DNA of 7,664 bases from Victivallales bacterium (GCA_017615955.1 JAFZZD010000770.1:1-7664); one strand, 5' to 3'. Shown: positions 1-7,608, counted from the stretch's first letter. Notes: a model not told the origin generated them from the letters alone. Numbers and translations are program-made.

Positions 1-1
1 A

Positions 2-17
2 CCTTTGCGCCTTTGCG
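2..17. repeat. Tandem 8-bp repeat immediately downstream of the gene
   Basis: The octamer cctttgcg occurs twice in direct tandem (2-9 and 10-17), starting 5 nt beyond the stop codon on the minus strand. The window ends here, so no terminator or next gene can be judged. On the minus strand the units read CGCAAAGG. Confidence 0.5.
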
Positions 18-22
18 TTGGA

Positions 23-3000
23 TTATGCCAGCATGGCGAGGCTCACGTTGTAGGATGTGTCGTACTTCTGCACGTTGGCGCAGGTGACGCCAAGGTAGTA
101 TGTGCCTGCGGAGAGTGCCTTGCTGGAATCCAGGGTGCCGCCCTTGAATGCAGCCAGTGCCACAGTCTTGCCCTTGGCATCCAGGCAGCTGAACTTGATT
201 TCCTTGCCGGTGAGAGCCGCGCTTGTGGCCTCGTCCAGCACGATGGAGAGCTTGCCCTGTTCTGCGACCTCGAACTTGTAGAAGTCAGATGTGTCGCCAA
301 AGCCGACCCAGCCCTCGATTGCATCGCCCAGTGCCACCGCATCCTTGACGGAGGCAGCCAGCCATGTGTCATTGGAGTTGTCGCAGTTCTCGAAAGCCTG
401 GTACCTGTCGCCGCATGCTACGGTGAAGTCCGCGCTTCCGCCCTTCTTGGCGGTGGTGCACTCCATTGAGATGTAGTATGTGCCAGCCGTGAGCAGCAGT
501 TCCTTGGTGGAGGCAGTGTACTGCGTCTTGTCCTTGTTAGCCTTCAGCGTGGTTGCCTGCAAGGACTTGAGCTTGTTGGTCTTGGCGTCCAGCTGCCATA
601 CGGTGAACTTGGTGGCGTCGGTGGCGGTCAGGTCCAGTGCAAGGCGAGTGGGTGTCGCCAGTTCCAGCTTGCGATAGTCAATAGCGTCGCCGTAGCCAGT
701 CCAGTCCTCCCATGGGCCGCCGAAAGCAGGCAGTGCCTCTGCATTCCACTTGTCATCGGCATTGTTGCCCTTGGTAAAGAATATGCTGTTTGCGCTGTTG
801 GTGATTGTGTAGTCCGCATAGCCGCCCTTCTTGGCGTTGGTGCTTTCCATTGCCACATAGTACGTGCCTGCCTCAAGCAGCAGAGCCTTGGTGGCGATAG
901 TATATTGCGTCTTCTGCTTGTTGGCCTTGAGAGCGTTGCTCTGGAGGCTCTTCAACGAGTATGTCTTGACACCCTTGCTCTCCTTCTCCTGGAGCTGGTA
1001 GATGGTGAACTTAGTCGCATCGGTGGCAGCCACATCGAATGCCAGGCTCGCCGCGTTCTCCAGCGTGAAGGAGGCATAGTCGATGGCGTCGCCAAAGCCC
1101 ACCCAGCCATCTTCCACCAGCGCGACGCTTTCAGCAGTCACAACGCCCAGCGTGGCCTCAAGCCCATCCGCGCCCGCTGTCTTCATGTTTGTCCAGTCGT
1201 CGCTGTTGTCGCCCTTGGTGTAGAACTTGGACTTGTCGCTAAGCGCGACTGTGTAGTCCGCGCTGCCGCCCTTCTTGGCGTTGGTTCCTTCCATGGCAAC
1301 GTAGTAGGTGCCCGCCTCAAGCAGCAGGGCCTTGGTGGTGGCGGCCACATCCTTCTTCAGCGTGGTGCTCTGCAGGCTCTTCAGGGAGTATGTCTTTACG
1401 CCCTTCGTCTCCTTCTCCTGCAACTGGAAGATGGAGAACTTGGCGGCATCCGTGGCGTTCAGGTCGAATGCCAGGCTGGCGCCACTCTCCAGAGTGAAGG
1501 AGGCGTAGTCGATGCTGTCGCCATAGCCGACCCAGCCGTCATCCACCAGCGTGCCGCTTTCCTCGGTCAGAGTGCCCAACGTTGCCTCAAGTCCCTCCGC
1601 GCCCTTAGTCTTCATGTCTGTCCAGTCGTCGCTGTTGTCGCCCTGGGTAAAGAATATGCTCTTTTCGTTCACGGACATGGAGTACAGCGCGTCCGCCGCC
1701 TTCTTGTCCGTAGAGGCAATGCCGACGTAGTATGTGCCCGCGTTCAGCAGCAGGTTCTTCGTATCGGCTGCGGCTGCATTTGCCTTGATGGTTGTGGCCT
1801 GCAGGCTCTTCAGCGAGTACTTGCCGTTCTTCTCCTGCAATTCGTAGATGGTGAACTTGGCGGCATTCTCGCTGCTTACGGTCCATGACAGCGAAGCCGC
1901 GCTTTCCAGCTCCACTGCCACATAGTCGGTCACATCGTCCTTGCCCATGAAGTTCATCTTGGTGGCACCGACCTCGGCCACGCCGAAGAAGCCGATTTCC
2001 TCGCTTTCGCCGCCGACGGTCGCCATGTTGGTCCAGTTGTCCACATTCGCCAACTCGAAGAGAGCCATGGTGATATTGCCATTCTCTTCCGCCATTGAAT
2101 AGCTGTAGCGATTGGTGGTCAGCGCCTCGCCATTGAGTACCAGCACGCCCAGCGCCTCGTTGTCGGTGTTCTTGATTGTGAAGTCGCCCTCATACTCCGC
2201 TGCGTCCGCGGCGATGCCGAAATATCCGTCCCGTTGCCTGTCAGCGACCGTGATGGCGAATACGCCCTCGTGCAGGTTGTTAAAGCCTGTAACCGAATAA
2301 TATGTGCCAGCTGTCTTTTCCTCCAGGTGCAGATTAATCTCGGAGCCTTCAGTAATTGCCCCTTCCTGGACATCAATCATGCCATTGCCCAGCAAGTCAA
2401 TCGTGCCAGAGACAATGGCGCCGCTTGACAACACGACTTCGCCCGATGCATCCACGACCATGCCATTCGCCACGCCATTGGATTCGACAATCGCAGAGCC
2501 GCCGATAACCGTGGTATCCGTTGCCGTGCCCACAATATTCAATGTTCCGCCGTTCACTGTGGTCTCATTGGCAATGGTGCCGTTAAAGACGAGCATTGAA
2601 CCATTGTTCACCGTGGTGCTGTTGGCCACGCCGCTGTTGAAAAGACGCATGATGCCATTGTTTACCGTGGCATTATTTATAACGCCATTGCCGTATGCAA
2701 ACAGGCGTCCTCCATTCAAGGTTATGCCGTTTGCCGTGCCGCCGCCAGAGACATACTGGTCGCCGCCGTTAACCGTGGTCTCATTTGCCACGGTACCGCT
2801 TAATATGTGGAATGTGCCGCTGTTCACCGTGGTGCTGTTGGCCACGGCGTTGCCGTTCAAAGTCATGGTGCCCATGTTCACCGTGGTGCTGGTCGCCACC
2901 ACATTGCCGTTCAAAGATATGTTGCCGCTGTCAAGGGTGGCTCCATTCACGACGGCGTCGTTGAAGGCGACAAAATATCCGCCAGCCACGGTGGTGTTGT

Positions 3001-6000
3001 TGGCAATGCCGCCAGACACATGCTGCTGGCCGCCGTTCAAGGTGGTATCATTTGCAATGGTGCCGTTGTACATTGTAATGAAGCCGCTGTTCACGATGGT
3101 GCCGTTCATCGACCCGCCGCTGGACAAATAAATCCAGCCGTCGTTCATCGTGGCGTTGATAGCCTCGCCAGAGACCACATACATCTTTCCAGAATAAGCG
3201 TTGAATACGGCGTTGCTCACAACGCCTCCGCTATACACATAAATATCACCGCCGTTCAATATGGTTGCATTTGCAAGGCCATAGACATATTGCCTGCCGC
3301 CGTTCAATTCCGTGTCATTGGCAACGCCGCCGATGGACACGGTCATATTGCCGCTATTAATGGTGATGCCATTGGCAGTGCCGGCGTCTTTAATGGACAT
3401 GCTTCCGCTTGACATGGTGGCGCTGTTTACCTCACCGCCGCTGAACACGTCAATATCTCCGTGATTCAGAGTTATGCTGTTCGCCTGACCGCCGTACACA
3501 TACAAATGTCCCGCGTCCATGGTGACGGTATTGATTTCGCCATCACTATAAACATAGACTCTTCCGCTGCCTGACATATAGATGCCGCTTGCCTGCCCGC
3601 CTTCGTAAAGCAGCATGGAGCCGCCGCTCATCCTGGCATCATTGGCAACGCCCTCCACATGCAGTTCGCCGCCAACTGCGGTGGTGCTGTTGACAATGCC
3701 GCCACTGGAAAGCCATATTGTGCCAAGATTCAAATTGGTGCTGTTGACAGTGCCGCCATTATAGACATACATGACTGCGTCATACATCGTCATTGTGGTT
3801 GAATTGGCAGTGCCGCCGCTCTCCACAAACATGGAGCCTGCAGATATGGTAGTGCCATTCACGACACCGCCGTTCTGCACATCAATACCACCGTAGTTCA
3901 GGGAATTGTTGTTGGCAACACCCGTGCTTTTCACTTCAAGGAAGGCGCTGATTGAGGCCATCAGGGTATTATTGACCTCGCCGTTGGAGCACACGGAAAC
4001 ATGCCCGCCGTACATGGTGGTGCTGTTGCCCGCGCCGCCATTGAGTTCCATGGTGCCGTTATACATGGTGGTTCCACTGGCAAGGCCGCCGCTGGAAACC
4101 AAGACACAGCCGCTGTCATCAATGACGGTGTCGCTGGCAATGCCGCTGTTGTTGATTGACATGCTGCCATTGATGTCAACGACCGCACTATTGACCACGC
4201 CGCCATAGTTGACGGCCATGTTACCGCTGTGAATCGCCGCGTTGGCGGCAACACCGCCATCGTTGACAGACATGTCACCGCCGTAAAACACCGCATTGTT
4301 GGCAACGCCGCCATCGTTGACAGCCACGTTTCCGCCGGAAAGCACTGCATTGTTCAAGGTGCCCCATGCACTGACATTGCCGCCTCTCACGATGGCGCTG
4401 TTGGCAACGCCGCCTTCCGAGACATTCATATTGCCGCTGGATACTATGATGCTGCTGGCAATGCCCCAGACATTGGCGCTGCCGCCATTCACGGTGGTTT
4501 CGTTCATTGCGCCACCGCTAAACACATACATATTGCCGCTGTTCAGAACTGTGGCATTGGCAACCGCGCCTTCAGCCACGGCAATTTCGCCCACAGAGCC
4601 AGTCACCGTGGCGCTGCTGACAGTCGCGCCGCTGCCAGATATACTCAAGGCGCCATTGACGACGCTGACATCGTTGGCTTCAGCGCCGCCTGACACATTC
4701 AAGTACCCGCTGTTCAGCGTCACGTCATTCGCAACGCCGCCTGCCACAACTCTGATGTTGCCGCTGTTCACCGTGGCGCCGCTGGCAGTCACGCCGCTTT
4801 CCACCCACATCCAGGCACCGCTGTTGATCTCCGTTCCGTTCGCCACGGCGCCGTTATGCAAATAGAGGTTGCCACCATTCATCGTGGTGTTGCTGGCCAC
4901 GCCATAAACCGTCATTGAAGCGTTGTTCACTATGGTTTCGTTCGCTGAACCAGCAGAATACACCGTTAATTCCCCGCTGCCGTTGACAGTGGTGCTGTTG
5001 GCCAGGAAGCCACTGGACACATACAAGAAGCCCTTGTTAACCGTAAACCTGTTTGCCACGCCCCCTTCGAATTTCAAATGCGCAGCAACTGTTTCTCCGT
5101 CCAAAGTCACGTCATTAACTTCGGTGTTGAATACCGTCATACTTCCGCTGCCAGTCAGTGTGATGTTGTTTGCAAGGCCGCCGAAGTTCACCTCCATGCG
5201 GCCACCGCTCACAGTGGCGTCATTTACAGTGCCGCCGCTGGACACGTACAGGAAACCGCGGTTCATGGTGATGCTGTTGGCCACGCCGCCATTGCTGACG
5301 AGCATGGAGCCATTGCTAAAAATGGTGGTGAAGTCAGCCTGGCCTCCCAGTATAATCATGGAGCCACTGCTGATGATGGTGCTGCTGGCAGAGGCGCCTG
5401 AACTCATAAAGAACCAGCCGCCGCTCATGGTGGTGTCGTTCGCAACGCCGCCGTTGCTTGCGACCATGACACCGCTGCTGATTGTGGTGCTGTTGGCAAC
5501 GCCGTACAAATGCACGCGACCGCCGCTCATGGTGGTCTCATTCGCAACGCCGCCAGCCAAGATGCTTGCAGTGCCGCTGCCGGTCACAATGGTGCTGTTG
5601 GCAATGGCACCATTGCTGACTGCCATATTTCCGCCGCTTATAGTAGTATTGTTGGCGATAGTTCCACTGGACATGTTCATCACGCCGCCGTTCATCGTGG
5701 TCTGGTCCATGACGCCGCAATTATATGCGTTCACCCGTCCAAGTCCGCTCACAACAGTGCTGGTGGCAGTTCCATAAACTTGCAAAACACCGCCTAGCAC
5801 AGTGGTGCTGTTTGCCTCTGCGCCACTGTACACATAAATGTAGCCGCTGCTTATCGTGGCGTTGTTGGCCACAGCGCCGCTGGAAAGAGAGATGTTTCCG
5901 CTGTCAAACACCGTGGCGTCATTCAGAATGGCAGTGCTTTCCAGATAGATATCTCCACCGCTCGCCAAAGTGCCGTTTGCAATGGCGCCTTCCCGTAAAA

Positions 6001-7489
6001 ACTGGTAGCCTTTGATCATTATGGTATCATTAGCCACGCCGCCGCTGGACAAGATAAACGTGCCGCTGATCATTGTGGTGCCGTTTGCCGTGCCGCCACT
6101 GAATACATATAACGTGCCATTGTTCATGATTGTGTCATTTGCAATGCCGCCATTTTTGACAGACATGCTGCCGTCGCCCTCAATGGTGGTGTCATTGGCG
6201 ATGCCGCCTTCCGACACGTTCATGTTGCCGCCGCTTATGGTGGTGTCACTGGCTATGCCGCCTTCCGACACGTTCATTTCGCCGCCGCTAATGGTGGTGT
6301 CACTGGCTATGCCGCCTTCAGACACATTCATTTCGCCGCCAATCATGGTGGTGGCGATGGCGGTGCAGCCCGAGGAGATTTGCATATCGCCGCCGTTCAT
6401 TATGGTGTCGCTGGCGGTGCCGCCGCTATACAACTTGACAATGCCACTGTTCATAGTGGTGCTGACTGCCAGTCCATTATCCAGATGCAAGGAACCACTG
6501 TTCAAGAGGGTGTTGCTTGCCACGCCCGTGGATGACACATAAAGAACGCCACTGCCATCCAGGGTAGTGCTGTTTGCATAGCCATTGGACCGCAAGTACA
6601 TTTGGCCGCCACTGACAGTGGTGTTTTCCGCCACTGCGCCGGAAAACACAATCAAGGTGCCACTTTTATTCGTGATTTTTTTACCAAGTATGGTGCTTCC
6701 ATTGGAACCTGAACCCTGCAATTCCAGGGAGCCGCCATTAACCGTGGCATTGCTCACCAAGCCCCTGCTGTGCACACGAATTGTGCCGCTGTTCAAAGTG
6801 GCGCTGTTGGCGATGCCGCCATAATCCACGGTCATTAAGCCGCTGTTGATTGTGGTGCTGACTGCGCTATCATACACATTCATGCTGCCGTTGTTCAGCG
6901 TGGTTCTATAGGCACGGGCACTTGTGTTAACAGCCATAATGCCTCCGTCTATCACCGTGTCGAATGCAATGCATTCAGCCCCCATGGTCAAACTCCCGGA
7001 ACTCAAGGTGGTTTGGGATGCCAGGCCGCCAGCAGACAACCGCAGGATTCCGTCATTCACTACGACATTCAAGGCACTGCCATAGCGATCCATAACCATG
7101 CTGCCGCCATTCATGGTGGCGTCCTTCACCGTACCGGCGTCCATGGATATGCTGCCATTGTTCAGTGTGACGTTGCTGGCTATTCTTGTGTTGAAGTTCC
7201 AGAATTCCAGGAAGCCGCCATTCACTGTGACGTCGTTCATTCCCCCATACGGTCCCGCCACATAGATATTGCCGCTGTTCAAGGTGGTTACGTTGGCAAT
7301 TCCGTACAACTCCATCCGCCCGCCTTCCACAGTGGTGCTGTTGGCGAAGGCGCCCTTGCTCACGACCATGGAGCCATTGGCATTGGCTACAGTGCCATTG
7401 ACAGTGCCTCCGCTGGAAACGTACAAAATATCGCCATCATTTAAAACTTGTTCGTCAAGCACTTCCTGGTCTAAAACGTAGATGTCCAT
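23..7489 (-). CDS. Giant AIDA-type strand-loop-strand repeat protein with five C-terminal PPC-like domains; putative secreted adhesin or surface fibre
   Basis: The frame encodes 2488 residues, roughly 250 kDa, ending in TAA at 23-25. Residues ~9-1710 are about 90 imperfect 18-residue units, typified by VANSTTVNGG followed by an alternating hydrophobic strand and SGG, as in AIDA-I passenger repeats. Residues ~1711-1813 are a beta-rich connector. Residues ~1814-2488 are five tandem PPC-like modules. The ATG at 7489 is preceded by AGGA with an 8-nt spacer, and an in-frame TAA lies at 7517-7519, so the N-terminus cannot be longer by more than nine codons. The N-terminus (MDIYVLDQEVLDEQ) is acidic and has no Sec signal peptide. 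No transmembrane segment, autotransporter barrel, LPxTG or catalytic motif is seen. The repeats are almost free of lysine and rich in Gly, Ser, Asn and Thr, which suits an extracellular beta-solenoid. The adhesin role is inference from architecture; a structural or biofilm-matrix role is equally possible. The gene appears monocistronic within this window. Confidence 0.93.
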   Translation of the reverse strand: MDIYVLDQEVLDEQVLNDGDILYVSSGGTVNGTVANANGSMVVSKGAFANSTTVEGGRMELYGIANVTTLNSGNIYVAGPYGGMNDVTVNGGFLEFWNFNTRIASNVTLNNGSISMDAGTVKDATMNGGSMVMDRYGSALNVVVNDGILRLSAGGLASQTTLSSGSLTMGAECIAFDTVIDGGIMAVNTSARAYRTTLNNGSMNVYDSAVSTTINSGLMTVDYGGIANSATLNSGTIRVHSRGLVSNATVNGGSLELQGSGSNGSTILGKKITNKSGTLIVFSGAVAENTTVSGGQMYLRSNGYANSTTLDGSGVLYVSSTGVASNTLLNSGSLHLDNGLAVSTTMNSGIVKLYSGGTASDTIMNGGDMQISSGCTAIATTMIGGEMNVSEGGIASDTTISGGEMNVSEGGIASDTTISGGNMNVSEGGIANDTTIEGDGSMSVKNGGIANDTIMNNGTLYVFSGGTANGTTMISGTFILSSGGVANDTIMIKGYQFLREGAIANGTLASGGDIYLESTAILNDATVFDSGNISLSSGAVANNATISSGYIYVYSGAEANSTTVLGGVLQVYGTATSTVVSGLGRVNAYNCGVMDQTTMNGGVMNMSSGTIANNTTISGGNMAVSNGAIANSTIVTGSGTASILAGGVANETTMSGGRVHLYGVANSTTISSGVMVASNGGVANDTTMSGGWFFMSSGASASSTIISSGSMIILGGQADFTTIFSNGSMLVSNGGVANSITMNRGFLYVSSGGTVNDATVSGGRMEVNFGGLANNITLTGSGSMTVFNTEVNDVTLDGETVAAHLKFEGGVANRFTVNKGFLYVSSGFLANSTTVNGSGELTVYSAGSANETIVNNASMTVYGVASNTTMNGGNLYLHNGAVANGTEINSGAWMWVESGVTASGATVNSGNIRVVAGGVANDVTLNSGYLNVSGGAEANDVSVVNGALSISGSGATVSSATVTGSVGEIAVAEGAVANATVLNSGNMYVFSGGAMNETTVNGGSANVWGIASSIIVSSGNMNVSEGGVANSAIVRGGNVSAWGTLNNAVLSGGNVAVNDGGVANNAVFYGGDMSVNDGGVAANAAIHSGNMAVNYGGVVNSAVVDINGSMSINNSGIASDTVIDDSGCVLVSSGGLASGTTMYNGTMELNGGAGNSTTMYGGHVSVCSNGEVNNTLMASISAFLEVKSTGVANNNSLNYGGIDVQNGGVVNGTTISAGSMFVESGGTANSTTMTMYDAVMYVYNGGTVNSTNLNLGTIWLSSGGIVNSTTAVGGELHVEGVANDARMSGGSMLLYEGGQASGIYMSGSGRVYVYSDGEINTVTMDAGHLYVYGGQANSITLNHGDIDVFSGGEVNSATMSSGSMSIKDAGTANGITINSGNMTVSIGGVANDTELNGGRQYVYGLANATILNGGDIYVYSGGVVSNAVFNAYSGKMYVVSGEAINATMNDGWIYLSSGGSMNGTIVNSGFITMYNGTIANDTTLNGGQQHVSGGIANNTTVAGGYFVAFNDAVVNGATLDSGNISLNGNVVATSTTVNMGTMTLNGNAVANSTTVNSGTFHILSGTVANETTVNGGDQYVSGGGTANGITLNGGRLFAYGNGVINNATVNNGIMRLFNSGVANSTTVNNGSMLVFNGTIANETTVNGGTLNIVGTATDTTVIGGSAIVESNGVANGMVVDASGEVVLSSGAIVSGTIDLLGNGMIDVQEGAITEGSEINLHLEEKTAGTYYSVTGFNNLHEGVFAITVADRQRDGYFGIAADAAEYEGDFTIKNTDNEALGVLVLNGEALTTNRYSYSMAEENGNITMALFELANVDNWTNMATVGGESEEIGFFGVAEVGATKMNFMGKDDVTDYVAVELESAASLSWTVSSENAAKFTIYELQEKNGKYSLKSLQATTIKANAAAADTKNLLLNAGTYYVGIASTDKKAADALYSMSVNEKSIFFTQGDNSDDWTDMKTKGAEGLEATLGTLTEESGTLVDDGWVGYGDSIDYASFTLESGASLAFDLNATDAAKFSIFQLQEKETKGVKTYSLKSLQSTTLKKDVAATTKALLLEAGTYYVAMEGTNAKKGGSADYTVALSDKSKFYTKGDNSDDWTNMKTAGADGLEATLGVVTAESVALVEDGWVGFGDAIDYASFTLENAASLAFDVAATDATKFTIYQLQEKESKGVKTYSLKSLQSNALKANKQKTQYTIATKALLLEAGTYYVAMESTNAKKGGYADYTITNSANSIFFTKGNNADDKWNAEALPAFGGPWEDWTGYGDAIDYRKLELATPTRLALDLTATDATKFTVWQLDAKTNKLKSLQATTLKANKDKTQYTASTKELLLTAGTYYISMECTTAKKGGSADFTVACGDRYQAFENCDNSNDTWLAASVKDAVALGDAIEGWVGFGDTSDFYKFEVAEQGKLSIVLDEATSAALTGKEIKFSCLDAKGKTVALAAFKGGTLDSSKALSAGTYYLGVTCANVQKYDTSYNVSLAMLA
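26..2050 (-). repeat. Five tandem PPC-like beta-sandwich domains (residues ~1814-2488)
   Basis: Approximate module borders by residue are 1814-1949, 1950-2092, 2093-2240, 2241-2368 and 2369-2488. Most modules open with a [GC][DN]N[SA][DN]D.W motif, and the first opens with VDNW. A G[YF]GD.[IS]D[YF] segment leads into a strand such as ASFTLESGASLAFDL. Next come KFTIYQLQEK and LKSLQ.TTLK, and the module closes with [LA].AGTYY[VIL] and Y[TN]V. The D-x-D-Y/F then f-x-L, and the late aGTYY signature, fit bacterial PPC-type domains as I know them. The fifth module is shortest, lacks the LKSLQ segment and ends the protein at SLAMLA. In other proteins such domains often lie near C-termini of secreted enzymes, which supports an extracellular location. 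Family assignment is by eye. Confidence 0.7.
770..1642 (-). repeat. Recently duplicated PPC-like modules 2 and 3 (DNA-level similarity)
   Basis: Modules 2 (1214-1642) and 3 (770-1213) are the closest pair in the C-terminal array. They share GDNSDDWT[DN]MKT and ADYT at equivalent positions, and TKGVKTYSLKSLQS or SKGVKTYSLKSLQS. At the DNA level there is an exact 25-bp match between 1191-1215 and 1620-1644, and similar long matches occur elsewhere. Module 3 carries a small insertion (ANKQKTQYTIA) that is absent from module 2. A close relative of that insertion (ANKDKTQYTAS) is present in module 4. Confidence 0.7.
2051..2359 (-). other. Beta-rich connector module between repeat ladder and C-terminal domains (residues ~1711-1813)
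   Basis: The 18-residue periodicity stops after MIDVQEG (residue ~1710). It is followed by about 100 residues with a different composition: more charge, and segments such as INLHLEEKTAGTYYSVTGF, VFAITVADRQRDGYFGIA and ITMALFELA. The alternating pattern suggests beta-strands that may cap the C-terminal end of the solenoid. No catalytic or metal-binding motif is evident. The boundaries are estimated from where the repeat ends and where the first DNW-type domain start appears. Confidence 0.55.
4193..4354 (-). repeat. Second cluster of similar 54-bp units (VNDGG / VNYGG type)
   Basis: Units starting at 4247 and 4301 share about 46 of 54 bases, including the stretch gccgccatcgttgacag. A more diverged relative covers 4193-4246. 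They encode rungs ending in VAVNDGG, MSVNDGG and MAVNYGG. In these rungs the usual TT after the Asn is replaced by Ala-rich sequence (NNAV, NAAI, NSAV), so they form a local subfamily. The pattern indicates an older local duplication than the one at 6203-6364. Confidence 0.7.
6203..6364 (-). repeat. Near-identical 54-bp tandem repeats inside the array
   Basis: Three consecutive 54-bp units start at 6203, 6257 and 6311 and encode the repeated motif MNVSEGGIASDTTISGG (residues ~376-429). The first two units differ at 3 of 54 positions by hand comparison. The third matches for its first half and then diverges. This is the most homogeneous stretch of the whole array at the DNA level. It points to a recent unit duplication by slippage or unequal recombination. 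A 57-bp relative with a one-codon insertion lies just to the right (6146-6202). Confidence 0.85.
6676..6682 (-). repeat. A7 homopolymer in the coding strand (GKKIT segment)
   Basis: Seven consecutive T on the plus strand read as AAAAAAA in the coding strand, forming two Lys codons at residues 270-271 plus the first base of the following Ile codon. It sits inside an atypical rung (residues ~257-280) that is longer than its neighbours and contains lysines, which are otherwise rare in the repeats. The tract is a possible slippage site, but seven bases is short for efficient phase variation. Confidence 0.5.
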
Positions 7490-7497
7490 TGATGATT

Positions 7498-7501
7498 TCC
7501 T
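7498..7501 (-). promoter_or_regulatory. Ribosome binding site of the giant gene
   Basis: The minus strand reads AGGA (within CCAGGAAA) with 8 nt between it and the ATG at 7489. This is a standard Shine-Dalgarno core at normal spacing and supports the chosen start. No competing upstream start is possible beyond the in-frame TAA at 7517-7519. Confidence 0.75.
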
Positions 7502-7559
7502 GGTTGGTGTTGGTATTTAGGTATGGGCGACAAACAAAAGCAAGCGGAATTTAACAAGA

Positions 7560-7588
7560 ATATTTGCCAATGCAATCTGCAATGACAA
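7560..7588 (-). promoter_or_regulatory. Candidate sigma-70-like promoter
   Basis: On the minus strand, TTGTCA (7583-7588, five of six matches to TTGACA) is followed after 17 nt by AAATAT (7560-7565), which is only a partial -10 match. The position would give a leader of about 60 nt before the start codon. The surrounding region is clearly AT-richer than the gene. The -10 element is weak, so the exact site is uncertain. Confidence 0.3.
7571..7583. repeat. Short direct repeat TGCAAT-C-TGCAAT in the promoter region
   Basis: Two copies of tgcaat (7571-7576 and 7578-7583) sit 7 bp apart inside the spacer of the candidate promoter. They could be a regulator contact site. They are short enough to be chance. 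Confidence 0.25.
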
Positions 7589-7608
7589 TTTCGACAAAAC
7601 TTCTTGGT

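Larger units (their letters stand above)
2360..7465 (-). repeat. Array of about 90 AIDA-type 18-residue strand-loop-strand repeats (residues ~9-1710)
   Basis: Aligning the translation by hand gives about 92 units, mostly 18 residues (54 bp), with a minority of 16-17 or 19-20. The consensus is x-A-N-[SDEG]-T-T-[VMI]-[NS]-[GS]-G-x-[ML]-x-[VL]-x-[SN]-G-[GA]. A length of 18 with alternating hydrophobic residues and a Gly-Gly turn fits one rung of a right-handed beta-solenoid, as known for AIDA-I family passengers. Units in the first ~250 residues are the most degenerate (for example AYRTT and AFDTV). Later units, especially residues ~1530-1680, follow the consensus closely. A few rungs lack the SGG turn (VHLYG, LQVYG, LHVEG) and are 16 residues long. 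One rung near residues 257-280 carries a Lys-containing insertion. Family assignment is by pattern recognition only. Confidence 0.88.

Noticed and set aside
905..1888. Plus-strand open frame of 327 residues antisense to the C-terminal domains
   Set aside because: It mirrors the repeated domains in another frame. Its product is Val/Leu/Ala/Cys-rich with no recognisable family, and the minus-strand frame is clearly the coding one.
2051..2359. Autotransporter beta-barrel or pertactin-like cap before a barrel
   Set aside because: The segment is too short for a barrel, and the protein continues with PPC-like modules instead of a 250-300-residue barrel ending in an aromatic residue.
2304..3131. 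Plus-strand open frame rich in VVLLATPP-type sequence
   Set aside because: The product is the reverse-complement image of the VANSTTVNGG repeats. The periodic 'proline/valine' protein is an artefact of repeat composition, as is the similar frame at 4923-5777.
4923..5777. Plus-strand open frame that could be taken for a proline-rich repeat protein
   Set aside because: It is the same antisense shadow of the 54-bp repeats, with no credible ribosome binding site or independent features.
2360..7465. CRISPR-like array because of the regular ~54-bp spacing
   Set aside because: The repeats are coding, in frame, imperfect throughout and contiguous without unique spacers. The periodicity is of protein origin.
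7421..7489. N-terminal Sec signal peptide
   Set aside because: The first ~23 residues are acidic with no positively charged n-region, hydrophobic core or cleavage motif. The residues from ~9 onward already resemble a repeat rung.
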